DNA of 64,000 nt from Globodera rostochiensis (Eukaryota; Nematoda; Chromadorea; Rhabditida; Heteroderidae): the NCBI GenBank assembly GCA_018350325.1, contig JAEVLN010000006.1, positions 620,001-684,000 on the forward strand. Reading direction: 5' to 3'. The notes under the pieces were generated by a model that saw only the letters and a list, made by a program, of their open reading frames with translations, made no database searches and was not told the DNA's origin. Position numbers and translations under genes: made by a program. Of the stretch, positions 47,801 to 58,525 are shown one piece after another; within the stretch, counting starts at the first letter, position 1, and the number at the start of each line of letters is the position of its first letter.

Positions 47801-48980
47801 AAGGGAAGGTAAAGCGGAAGAGTTGAAAATATGGAAGCGTGACGCAAGGGACGAGAGGACGGAGATCGCCGAAGGGGAAACACAGACGGACCCGGGGGGA
47901 GGGGAGGGTGAAGCGGAGAGAGCACCTTTTAGGGAAAAGGTTGGTTCGTTGACACAAAACAAATTAATCATCAAACTATGCGAGGAAAAGGATGAGCTGA
48001 TCCGGAAGCTAAAGGAAGATTTGGAAGAGGCGAAGTGCGGCAAAAACCCGTCGACATCCAAAGAGGGCGGCAGATCGGTGGGAGAAGCCAGGCGCTATTT
48101 ATAATCCGTGAAGCTTTTAGCAAAGCATTGCCTTTGTCGGAGAGCATTTTTTAATGTGCCAAAAGGCAATTGACGAAGGCGGCAAAGAAGAAAAGAAGGA
48201 AGGCGGCCGAAGGTTATTTGGGAATGGCATTTTGCCAACGCCCTCCCCTCCCCCCTCCCCCACCCCTTTTAGACCGGACTTTCTGAAAGGGTTTGAGCAA
48301 CGGAAAGTGCAAAGTCCCACTCAGCTCAGTCGGATGGACGCGACGATGCCACGGGATGTACTGCCCACACAGCGCTCATCCCAGTCCACCACCAGCACTC
48401 CCACCTCTCAACGGTCAGTCATTCCTAATAGAACCCGGATGATCAGATTTCGCCAAGATTCGAGATCTCGGATCGAGATTTTTTCGAGACTTGGTCAATT
48501 AAATTTTAACGAGACCTTTTTTAACCGAAATCTCAATCGACGAAATTTTATCGAGATTTTCAGTGATCTCGGATGAATCTCGATCGGTCTTTAGTCCGGG
48601 CTCTAATGCCTATGCCCTTCGGGTATATTCTGTCCTCGTTTCGACGTGTTTTTCTGTCCCAACTTTCTGAATTGTCGACAGGTCGCTTCTTTCCCCCGGA
48701 GGTGCGCAGCAACAGCGCGCGTCCCCCGCCAGACAAATTGTGCCGATGGGCAAAAATGGAAGGAGCAACGGTAGTGGAGAGAAAAGGCCGGCATGGAAGT
48801 TTTGAAGAAGCAGATGCTTTGAGACGCCCCTTAAGCCCCCACAATTCCCTCAACTCATTCCAACGAAAGCCGGAAATATATCCCTTTTGTCTTCACCCCC
48901 CCCCCCCCCCGGGGGCCTTCATCCGTTTCTATTTCGCCGTTAAAGCATTGATAATTTCCCTTTCTTTGCGTAATATCTGA
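44831..48980 (+). CDS. FAM184-like long coiled-coil protein
   Basis: The N-terminal exon (44831-45118) reads ELRQKIQSLEEIVADYERQK and KIIDLSEEVLGAKKDFDERM. It joins in phase to 45217-45335 (EQFEREKEQALEKLRQDHQR) and 45387 onward (YIKEIQKLEEERNELRTERE). This order matches the N-terminus of FAM184A/B, which have the same RKIQVLE, SREVEEIRRKFEERL and FEKDKRLALEDLQ blocks. Further heptad-rich exons run to about 48100 (KDELIRKLKEDLEEAK). A basic, serine/proline-rich tail follows (PDFLKGFEQRKVQSPTQL, PPEVRSNSARPPPDK), and the stop at 48978-48980 is a guess. Introns contain two TA-flanked repeats. Exon edges after 45.6 kb were only partly resolved. The molecular role of FAM184 proteins is poorly known. 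Confidence 0.6.
46527..46687. mobile_element. 161-bp TA-flanked inverted-repeat element
   Basis: Bounded by TA on both sides (46525-46526, 46688-46689). The left end GAGCACAGACC and right end GTCCGGGCTC are imperfect inverted repeats. The inside is rich in GATCTCGAGATT-like short palindromes. A TA target duplication suits a Tc1/mariner-type MITE. It lies in an intron of the FAM184-like gene and is related to 48431-48603. Confidence 0.6.
47623..47920 (+). repeat. three tandem copies of a 96-99 bp coding unit
   Basis: Within the FAM184-like gene the block LKIWKRNARDERTEIAEGET plus QTDPGG and a short linker is repeated three times, almost identical in DNA. The frame stays open through all copies, so the repeat adds about 33 residues each time to the coiled coil. 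Confidence 0.9.
48431..48603. mobile_element. 173-bp TA-flanked inverted-repeat element, second copy
   Basis: TA lies on both sides (48429-48430, 48604-48605). Ends GAACCCGGA and TCCGGGCTC are inverted repeats with one mismatch. Internal GAGAT/ATCTC motifs resemble the copy at 46527-46687, and both lie within the same gene. Confidence 0.68.
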
Positions 48981-49189
48981 CACATAAATCTTCGTTATTT
49001 AATCGCCTTTGGGAGCAAAAGGTGTGGTCAGTGAAAGTCAAAGCTTTTGATCGTCGTTGGCGGCGGATTCCATTGCTTTTGGATCGGTTTGAATGACCCG
49101 GACATTGCTTCCTTCTGATCTGCCCTTCCCGCCGTCTTCCTTAAACCCATGCGATTAGCACTCTTTCCCCATTCACTTCCAAAGCGACG

Positions 49190-51524
49190 ATGAATAACTT
49201 CCTTCCAAAACTGCTGCTTTCTTTGACACTTTGTTCTTTGCTTTTGGCTGAGTCAGGTGGTTTAAATTTAAACTTTCTCCAAAATTGGCGATGAGTCCGT
49301 TCAGTGGAAGAAGAGCAGGGCGACCCCTACTACGGAGTGCCCCTCGGGGCACTCCATTATTCGGCCGAAGGCACATCGGCCGAAGTGTACGCAGCGGACG
49401 AATTCTCCATAATCTTCAACCATTTCTATCACAATCCTCGAGAACAAGGGTACGCTACGCCAACGAGAAAAGACATTTTGTCGTTGCTTCTACTTTTAGC
49501 TGTACCGGGATGATGGTTGGACCCCCAAGAATGGAAGACAAGGACAATGTCGTGCAAGGGCATGGCATCCTGCTGACAATGGCACATGCCCCAGCAGCGG
49601 CAAGGCATAAACAGAAAAGAGCGAAGAGAGCAGCGGCATTTCGGAGGACCGGAGATGGACGAGGAGTTCACAGACAACATCCATTCCTCGGGTATTGGCC
49701 AGCAGAGTTTGATCATCTGCTAATGGGGCCGGGCCCCGAGATGAAGACGGATCAGAAGCAGCAGAAGGTGTCCACACAGCAACAAAAAGAATCCGCAGCT
49801 GTCGGTGCGGTGATGAACAGAGTTAGTTGGGAGGGGTAAACTGCGGAAATGAAACGGTCGGGTCGTTAAGGTAAACTTGTCTAACATGTCAGTGAACGAA
49901 CAACTGATTCAAGGCAACAAGTATTTTCTTATGCGCTCGAATGTCAGGATAATGCAGATTTGGGATGTTCAGATTAGTTTCGGACAGTGACCCGCCGCTT
50001 TCTTCCCCAAGCGCTCCCGCCGTCTTTCTCCCCTCACCGAATGCCACTGTCTCCTCAACAACAGCCACGGACAGTAGAACAACCATACCAGCAGCAAACT
50101 CTTCCTCAACTTCATCTCCTTTGAAAGCCTCGTCTTCCAACAGCTCTTCGCCCAAACTGTCCACCGTCCCTTCTTCGTCCCCAAGGCTAATTCCGACCTC
50201 CACCAGCCGGACTTCTTCGTCTTCTCAAAGTGCACCAATTATTGTTCTCTCGTTAGTTTCATCTTGTTGCTTTACAATGCCCTTTAAAATGCCGTCCTTT
50301 ACATTGCTTTAGCAACAAAAAGGCCAAGGAGGGCCACCAACAGCTGACGGCGGACTTTGCTGCTGGTAACAAAGTCGCCGGAAGCGAAGGCGAAGTTCGT
50401 AGGGCGCCCGCGAGACAAAGTGAGGGGGGGGGGAGGCCAAAGATAAAAGGCCCATCCCATCGGAAACAGACGTCGACGCGGCGGGTTTGGACGATTGGGT
50501 GAAGGCCAACGAGTTGGACGAGAAGGGCATCCCGCCGTCGAGAACGGCATCAAGAACTACGATGATAACGTCGGCGACAACTACGCCACTCTTTTGGGTG
50601 ATCAAAGACCCGCGGGAGGCGCGTCGAGAGCGATTGTTGCAGGTAACAAAGAGCGCTTGCTTCCGGAGTTGCTGCTTAACCTTCAGCTCCGGCGCAAATT
50701 GGACCCGAACCCGGAACCCCCAACCACCACGACGACCTCCGCCCCGTTTTCGCCATTGCAATCCCAATTCGAACTTCGTCGCGTTCGCGACAAATTGGTC
50801 ACATTTTCGCTGACTAACGGAGCAAAGATCACTCAATACAAATGGATCGGCTTGTGGAACCAATGCACCAAAGTAGGACAGCAGGACGATGTCCAGAATG
50901 TGCCTCGATCCATCCGCTACCCCACCCCCATCAGAGACACATCCCGCTCGTCTCGTTGAGGGACGTGGACCCGCCAAGAGAGGAAAAGATAATGCCATTG
51001 TCCGGCTGGTCCCACAATGTGACCTCCTATCGATTGCACATTTTGAACTGCAACACCATACTCATCCCCTCCTTCCACTACGACTCTCGGAACACCACCA
51101 GAAGTGAGTTGAATGACGGGCCGCCAGACCGGTTGATGTCATTTTCTTCCCAAAAGGAGCATGTTCCCCTTGGAAGAATTCTGAATTAAATATTTTCAAC
51201 ATTTTAAATCTCTTTTTATCCCTTTAAGACACTTACTTTTTCGTTGGCATCGGTCAGTTCCCCGAAGCAGTGGAGCAGCAAGTGAAGGCCAACGTGGTCG
51301 GAACTCGGTCGTAAGTATCCCTTTGGCATTCTTTGCCATTTCAACGCTTTAGGGGCGAACCTTTGCGAAGTTACAAAGGCGAAGATGTGATGCTGAGACT
51401 GCCCCGTCCCTACCGCACTTTCGACATCGACTTCATCTCAATCTTCAACGTTGACGAACAAAAATCATTCGGACACGCGATCATTCCATCATTACTTGTG
51501 CCTCCGTGTTCAGATGACGAATAA
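49190..51524 (+). CDS. secreted DM13-domain protein, Skeletor-like
   Basis: A signal peptide (MNNFLPKLLLSLTLCSLLLA, exon 49190-49256) is followed by an exon from 49305 with DPYYGVPLGALHYSAEGTSA and EVYAADEFSIIFNHFYHNP, which looks like the start of a DM13 domain. The middle is a Ser/Thr/Pro-rich, mucin-like linker (49970-50260). Next come VTFSLTNGAKITQYKWIGLW (the end of a DM13 domain) and a complete second domain: SYRLHILNCNTILIPSFHYD, DTYFFVGIGQFPEAV, GEDVMLRLPRPYRTFDID and SFGHAIIPS, stopping at 51522-51524. DM13 domains have been proposed to act as redox or electron-transfer modules. Joins between 49.45 and 50.6 kb are uncertain, so the first DM13 domain may be split or degraded. Confidence 0.7.
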
Positions 51525-52278
51525 AATAATTTAGTTGCCACAAATGCCGTCGAAATACATTTTTTGGCAAAACGATGCCCCGAGGGACCCATTGAGAACG
51601 TCGCACGTGCATTTAACTCAATTAACGCGCAAATGACCATACGACGGTCACAACGAGCGCCAAAACAACGGGTGCAGGCCAAAAAACTCAGTTCAATGGC
51701 TCGGGAGAGAAACGAACTCTTTGGAAGGAATGGGAACGATTCCGAGAGTCGAGTGTCGATCATCAATGTAAAATAATCAACTCATGAGCTATCATTTGGT
51801 TTAATGTGGAGTTAACATTCGACACTCGTCGGCGGATTGGAGCCGATGGAAGGGGGAAAGAGAAGGAGGAAGAGAGGGAGGGAAAAGAGAAGGAGAAAGG
51901 GATGGAAGGAGAAGGAAGAGATGGAAGGGGAAAGAGAAGGAGGAAGAGATGGGAGGGAAAAGAGAAGGAGGAAGAGATGGAAGGAGAAGTAAGATATGGA
52001 AGAGGAGGAACGGTGTTTGGACTGCGGATGACCCCCCCCCCCCCACCCCCAAGGGGACTAATCATTTCTCTTTGTGGCCAACCAACTTTTATCGCTCACT
52101 TTGCTCACCATCGGCCGAAGACGAGGGAAAACTATGCAAAAAGAATGAAATGTTCAGCGAGATTATTGGAGAGATCGATCAAACAGTCACAACATTTTGA
52201 GAGTCGTTTTGGCCATAAGCGTCAGGCCACCACTCAACTCGTCCTCTCGTCATCTTCCAACTCTTCCGTCTGTCCCTT
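51525..52278. other. spacer with one small unidentified frame and purine-rich tract
   Basis: A 70-codon plus-strand frame (51564-51776) begins MAKRCPEGPIENVARAFNSI and is basic, but it has no match that I recognise and lacks clear gene signals. A GGAAGAGA-type purine tract covers about 51845-52015, and a C-run lies at 52031-52044. Confidence 0.35.
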
Positions 52279-52588
52279 TCACTTCCTCCTTCCGCTTCCG
52301 GGGATGAAGTGAAACTGTTCCTGGCCTTGGTTGCCAGCCGCCATGTACTCAGCCAAAGACAGTCCAATGCTTGCTTAAATTATTGTCTATTTGCAAAATG
52401 ATCGTTTTACAATTCTCTCATCACTTACGGCTCCTCTTCGGGTTAAAGGACCAAAGTGTTCTGTAAAAGCGAGCGGGAGGAATCAGATCAGAATCGATCG
52501 TCGGCGCGGCGGAGATGGAAGCGATCAAAAAGAGGAGGGGGAGGAGGAAGAAGCGAAACGGCAGAGACGATGGAAGAGAACGACGCAT
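52279..52588 (-). CDS. neuropeptide precursor resembling NLP-49
   Basis: Predicted secreted neuropeptide precursor of 84 residues in two exons, 52588-52429 and 52373-52279, joined by a GTAAGT...AG intron. A signal peptide (FRFFLLPLLFLIASISA, cleavage before AP) is followed by a short propeptide ending NPKR. After this dibasic site the peptide begins SPSIGLSLAEYM and continues AAGNQGQEQFHFIPGS, then Gly-Arg-Arg-Lys-stop. The Gly before basic residues predicts a C-terminal amide. From memory, C. elegans NLP-49, a ligand of SEB-3, has a peptide with the same SPS, GLSLAEYM and FHF(M)P pattern, so I infer orthology. The alternative is an unrelated secreted peptide. Confidence 0.75.
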
Positions 52589-53973
52589 CGGCGCAACGGA
52601 AGAAACAAGGCTCAGCGGATGAAAGCCTGGAATGGAAGGAAATGAAGCGATTAGCGGACAGAGAAAAGCGATTGATTTGGCGCGAGATTTGAAAGTGGGC
52701 AAAAAGTGCAGAGGAAAGATTGGAAGATTCGCCCGGCCAACCACCACAGTGACCTGCACTCATTCATGCACTTTTTGTGCATAATTTTTCAAAAACGAAG
52801 ACATCATTCATCGGTGGAAGGAAAAGGGAATAAAAAGGGTGGTCGGACGGACGGACGAACGACGGATGTTAGGGGAGGGGGGGGGGGGCCAAGTCCCCAA
52901 AGGACCCCTAATTGCAGAAAAGGCCATCCATAGAAGACGATGGATTGCCTGGGGATGATGGCATTACATATTGTCTAAATGTGTGATGTGTTAGCACCGG
53001 AGGGCAAAGAATGTCAGAATTGGCAGAGATGGATGGATATGTCTGGGTGGACAAGGGGCACAAATTGGTCGGTCGGAAGAGAAGCCGAATCAAAACCGGC
53101 ACAACTAATTTAGCGGAAGGAATGGAATGGGCAAAGGGCCGAAAGAATTGAACAATTATTTTTAAAGAGACGATTATTAAACAACAAAAACAATGAAAGG
53201 GGAAGGGGGGGGGAATTAGGGGGGGGGGGGTCATATGGACGTGGAAGAAAAAATAAAATCGGATTGGCGAAATAAATTTAGTTAATGCGGGGAAATGGCA
53301 CATCCTCGAGAGAATAACAAAGGCACAACGCAGACAAAAATGGCAGATAAATATCGAAAAAGGGATAATCCAATGACGAGATGAATGAATGAATGAATGA
53401 ATGAATGAATGGGGGGGCCTCGGATAGGACACTCACTCATTTTTGTTGCAGACGCACAACTCACCAACCAATTCGAATGGGGCCATGACGGGATGAATGA
53501 ATTATAACAGCACAAATTTATGAAAATAGCCAAAGTTGGGGGGGGGGGGGTAAATGTTTTAGGGTCGATCGGTCAATCGGCACTTTTGATTACCGTACTT
53601 TCAACGATGGCGTCGTTTTAGCAAACACTTCCCACTCACTTCACCCCCCCCCCTCCCTAAATTGAATGTAAAATTGGAATCTTCAGCACGATTTATACGT
53701 TTCTTACTTAATTCTAACTTTAAAACTAACAATTTGAGTTTACGTAAATATATTTTACTAAATGGAATTAACAACAAAACATCCGACCAAAAATAATTCA
53801 CTCTTTTCCAACAAATAGAATTTGCAAAACTCCAAAATTTCTCGCCGATACATTAGGAAAAATATTCAATCAAAATAAACAATTTGGGTTACACTTTTGG
53901 TCATTCTTTTATCCATTTTACATCTTCTGATCGGTCGATCGATCGCCCGTCGTCCTCCATCAGCAGGAACAGA
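52589..53973. other. intergenic region with G-runs and an ATGA tetranucleotide array
   Basis: No supported gene. G-runs lie near 52873-52888, 53205-53232 and 53539-53550. An (ATGA)n array of 31 bases covers 53381-53411. The region includes the promoter of the neuropeptide gene. Confidence 0.45.
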
Positions 53974-56900
53974 TCAGTTTTGGCTCCACCTTACCTTCGT
54001 GGCCATTCTTCCGTTTGCCGTAGACTCGTCAGACCCTTCTGAATGGTACTGCTCGTCCTCCGTGGACCCGCAACTCCTTGTCGCCCCTCCGCCCTTTCCC
54101 GAGCCACCCTCCTTGTCCTTTATCTGAACTCCAAACTGTCCGTTCCGGTCGCACAAACTCAAAAAATCCGCCAAGTTTGTAAAATTCCGATAAATTCTGA
54201 ATTTTTTCGCCAAAAAGTCCGGACTAAAAAATGCCGGGTCCGGTTACATCCCGGGTTCTCACCGCCAATAGTTTCCGCTTCAATGCCCCCAACATTTCCA
54301 TTTGGGCGTTGAACTGACCCTCCAACCTAAAAATGCCCAAATATGAGATGCTTTAGGGCTGAAGCTCTTACTCTCTGTTGTAGGTCCTCAGCCTGTTCAC
54401 CTCCGCCCTGTCTTTGCCCTGCTCCGACTTCATGACGTTCAACTGCGTCTCTGTCCTCTGCTCCAACGCTCGTCTCTCTTCCCTCTCCTTGGCCAATCTT
54501 CAATTTGATTACATTCACTCTTCTCCCAACTGTCCCACTTTTCTGGGGCCTCCTCCAACTCTGCCCTCAGGCGACGCGCTTCCCTTTCGGTTTTGTCCTT
54601 TTCCCGAAGGCATTCCCCAATCTGTTCCTTAATTGCTCCAAGTTCGACTTGCGATGTCGTCAACTGGCATCGACAGATGTCCAGCTCACTAAAGTCGTTT
54701 CTTCCAATCGTCACCAAAAAGCCCAGCACTTACGCGCCCAATTGTGCCGTTCGATCTGTCAGATCAGATATCGTGTGCATTTTGGCACTCAACGAGCCGC
54801 TTAACTCCTCCACCTGACGAGCGTAGCCACTCGCCTCCTCACTCCTCTGAAGTGCGCGTCGCTATGCTTTGTTTGCCCTCCCCCAACTGACCTCCTTCTT
54901 CAGCTGGTCCAGTTCCGTCTTCAACTCGCGCTTCTTCTGCCGCCGTTCATTCAGCGCCGCTTCCCTCTGTCCGTTCCATTCCTTTTCCCGCGTTTCCAAT
55001 TCCCTCCGCAGCCGTCCCATTTCGCATTGCGCCATGTTCAACTCAGACTCCAGAAAGCCATTTTTCTAATAAAAAAAAAAAAGAATTTTGTCAATTTAAG
55101 GAAATAAAATGTTCAAATAGAAGCCGGTCGGTACAAATATAAACTGTTTCTTTTCTTGTTACGCCCAATTTGCTTACATTTCGTAGACATTCGATGGCCT
55201 CCATCGCGTGTTTGATCGCCACTTTATCCTCCCTCGACAATAACGGCGATCGGAATGCTTTGCACAATGCTTCATTGGTCGAATGCAGCAGTTCGGGACT
55301 CTGAACTTCTCGAACATTTTTCGTTTTCTTTCCGTCGTCCTCCCCACCAATGTGCGCCGCTTCTTCGGCTCATCGTCAAGCGGTTCTTCAATTGCGGGTA
55401 AACTGAGTTCCGTGGCGCACATTGTGTCTGTAGTCTCAACGAAATCCTTTAAATTTCAATTTGTCTGTAGTCTCAACGAAATCCTTTAAATTTCAATTTG
55501 TCTGTAGTCTCAACGAAATCCTTTAAATTTCAATTTGTCTGTAGTCTCAACGAAATCCTTTAAATTTCAATTTGTCTGTAGTCTCAACGAAATCCTTTAA
55601 ATTTCAATTTGTCTGTAGTCTCAACGAAATCCTTTAAATTTCAATTTGTCTGTAGTCTCAACGAAATCCTTTAAATTTCAATTTGTCTGTAGTCTCAACG
55701 AAATCCTTTAAATTTCAATTTGTCTGTAGTCTCAACGAAATCCTTTAAATTTCAATTTGTCTGTAGTCTCAACGAAATCCTTTAAATTTCAATTTGTCTG
55801 TAGTCTCAACGAAATCCTTTAAATTTCAATTTGTCTGTAGTCTCAACGAAATCCTTTAAATTTCAATTTGTCTGTAGTCTCAACGACATCCTTTAAATTT
55901 CAATTTGTTCGGACCACAAAATCATTTACGCTGCTCCCCCCCCCCCCGCTTGGCTCTGAACTTTTGCTTTTTTTTGGTCCCACCCTCTGTTGCTTCATCG
56001 CGGTCAGCTCCACCAGCTGAAACTCGAGCAGTTCGTTCAGTGCCTGTGCGTTGGCCAGCTGCTGGTCCAACTTGCGCTCCCGCCTCCGAGCCGTGTCCAA
56101 CATGTGCCGTACGCCGCCCGTTTCTTCGCTTATTCGCTGCGTGCACTCCTCGCGAACTCTTTCCAGCTCTCTCTGCAATTCCGCCACCGCCTCCTCGCTG
56201 GCCATCTCCATCTGTTGCCTCAGCAGCATAAACTCACCGCCTTGGCCCCTTCCGTCGCCGATTATTGCGAATGCGGCGGCACTCAGCTCCACTTCCTCCA
56301 ATGGCAGCCACATTTGGACTGATCTAATCCATCCACCCACCCCGCACCTCATCCAAATCCTCCGTAATCGTATCCAAGCCAATCGATCCGCTATCCTCCA
56401 CCGACCCTTCCGATCCGGCAGTGCAGCTTTGTCTGTCGCTCTCCTGCACTGCCGATTTTCGCATTCGCTTCATCTTCATAACCAACAGCTCGTGCCGTCG
56501 GTCCTTCTCCACCGCCGATTGGCGCAGTGCCGTGATACATTTGGACATTTCTAGCACCTTAAACAGGTCGATAATGTCTTTTCTGTGAATTATTCCACCT
56601 GCGCTCTGTAACGGCTCAATTCCTCCAATTTCTCCGGAAAAGCTCTCAGCTCCCTCAGAGAGGCGTTTTCCTTCTGCACGCGTTCATAGGCGTCCTTCTA
56701 AAATGTTCTTATGCTTTTGTTCGACAATGTCGGCACAAATCAGACCAAAGTGAGCAATTCGTCCTGCACATGTGCCAACTGTTCCTCCAACTTTCGTGTT
56801 TCTCCATTAGCCGCTTTTATTCGCTCGTTGAGCCTCCGATTCTGTTCGATCAAAGGCCGTTGGCTCTTTTCGAAGTCGATGATCTTCCGATTCTAAGCGT

Positions 56901-57391
56901 TTTTAAGTCTTATCTCAACAATCATCGTCTGCCTTTCTCCACCCAAAAAGCTGACCAATTCCGCCTTCAGCTGAAACAGTTCCGAGTTATGCACGGCTGC
57001 CTCGCTGAGCTTCTGCTCGGCCTCCTCCAGCTTCTTTTCCCATCGCGCCCTTTCCCTCTCGTAGTCCTCTTTGAGCATCTTTCAATTTTAGCCGAAATTT
57101 TTTGTCCTCATCATCCCTTCTCACATGTGTGCTTTTGCCGAAACATTTAGGCCCGGGACTGGGCCTTTCCCGTGGCAAAGTGAGCGTAAATGACCCGTTC
57201 ATCTGCACATTGTTCAGCGGGTTGGTAGGCGTCTGAGAGCGGGACGGGCCAAGGTTGGCGGTTGAGGCCGGCGAGGAACTGAACATCGCCGAGCCGAGAT
57301 CGATTGTCAGACGACGCTCTCTCGCTCCACGGTGAGACTTTGGAATCCGACTGCCGTAAAGCTTTTGGTAGGAAAACGGTAAAAGGGGCAT
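53974..57391 (-). CDS. coiled-coil protein, unidentified
   Basis: A multi-exon minus-strand gene. The first exon (57391 to about 57130) encodes a low-complexity head (FSYQKLYGSRIPKSHRGARE, SSSPASTANLGPSRSQTP). It joins in phase 0 to MLKEDYERERARWEKKLEEA. Heptad-rich blocks follow: DRRHELLVMKMKRMRKSA (56.5 kb), EEAVAELQRELERVREECTQ (56.2 kb), SPELLHSTNEALCKAF (55.3 kb), ELNMAQCEMGRLRRELETRE (55.0 kb), CRCQLTTSQVELGAIKEQI (54.65 kb), and a last exon NFTNLADFLSLCDRNGQFGV to the stop at 53974. It is probably a cytoskeletal or scaffold protein, but I recognise no family. One intron carries a 13-copy tandem repeat. Confidence 0.55.
55428..55908. repeat. 13 x 37-bp perfect tandem repeat in an intron
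   Basis: The unit CTGTAGTCTCAACGAAATCC plus TTTAAATTTCAATTTGT occurs 13 times, 481 bases in all, with one base change in the last copy (GACATC). It lies inside the minus-strand coiled-coil gene. Read on that strand, each unit ends in GAGACTACAG, a possible splice acceptor. Confidence 0.95.
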
Positions 57392-58525
57392 TTTGACAAT
57401 TGGAGTGGTGATTGTTTTGTCGAATGAATGGGCGGGGGTGGTGGACAGTGTGGCGGCGGAGGGTGGACGGAAGGATGGCGGATGGTTAGGGGGGGGGGAT
57501 GCCGTTGGGTTGTGGGGTTGTGGTGCGATGGTTGGGGTTGGGGTGAGAGATGGCGGCGGGATGCGGGTGGGGTGATGATGGAGAGGCGGTGGGGGCGCGG
57601 GGGGGGGGGGGTTTGGATATGGGGGGCTATAAGGAGGAGAGGGCGGGGTGGGGAGGCGGAAGGGGCAGAGGACACATAGCATTCGAAGTGCTGCGCGGAC
57701 GGAGGATGGAGGGAGAGGGGAGGACGACTTGGTCGATGAAGGACGCTAAGGACGAGGGAGGAAAGGGAAGTGAGTGAAGGAGGAAGACAACGACATTGCG
57801 GAGGAAAGAGGATGATAGTCGAAATGGAATAGAATGGAAGTGAAGTTGAGGGGGAGAAGGATGGGACGATCAGCAGACCATTTGCATAAACAAACGGTCC
57901 CGGGCAGTGCGCGAATTCATCATCATCAGCGGGAATCAAATCACCGAATTTGAAGCTGCGAATGAAAGGATGATGACCCGATTGGATGTTTGTTGTTCAC
58001 ACCTCGAATCAGATCATCCGAGAGAAGTAAATTGCGGTATTTAATGGTCGGTCAGTGAGAAAAGCGGTAACATGAAAAGAAAGAACATTCGTCGACCGGA
58101 CATTGCGCCAAAACATTACGCCAACTATCAGCGAATTGGCGGAGACAACACAAAAAAGCATAACGTCTTGTCTTCATTTTGTCCTTGATAACCCTTAAGG
58201 GGGCCTATTGTCCTTTGTCCACCAGCAGACCCTCCCATCAACCGCTGTTTTCTTCCTTTTTTCATCATAAGGAAGAATGGGGGGGGGGGACGAAATGGAC
58301 ACCGATGACGGAATGGGGAGAGGGACGAAAAGGCGAGACAGGGCATGGCAGGGCAGCAGATGTGCAAAGCAAAGAGTGAGCAGAAAAGTGGCGGGAGGGG
58401 AGGGGCATTTTGTGTAAAGAGCGAAGAGCGAGGATATTCATAGGGCGTCGAGAAGAAAAGTGAGAAGACTCCCTTCCGATCGAATGGACACCAACATTGA
58501 AGTAGAGAATATTGGGAAGGATGTG
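57392..58525. other. G-rich upstream region of the coiled-coil gene
   Basis: It contains G-runs (57490-57498, 57600-57611) and GGGGTGG/GGCGG-rich DNA between 57.4 and 57.8 kb. Frames here are proline- or glycine-rich artefacts. From about 57.8 kb the composition is mixed, with no supported exon. Confidence 0.45.

Noticed and set aside
55428..55908. CRISPR-like regularity of the 37-bp array
   Set aside because: There are no spacers: the units are directly abutting and identical. The context is a eukaryotic intron, so it is a plain tandem repeat.
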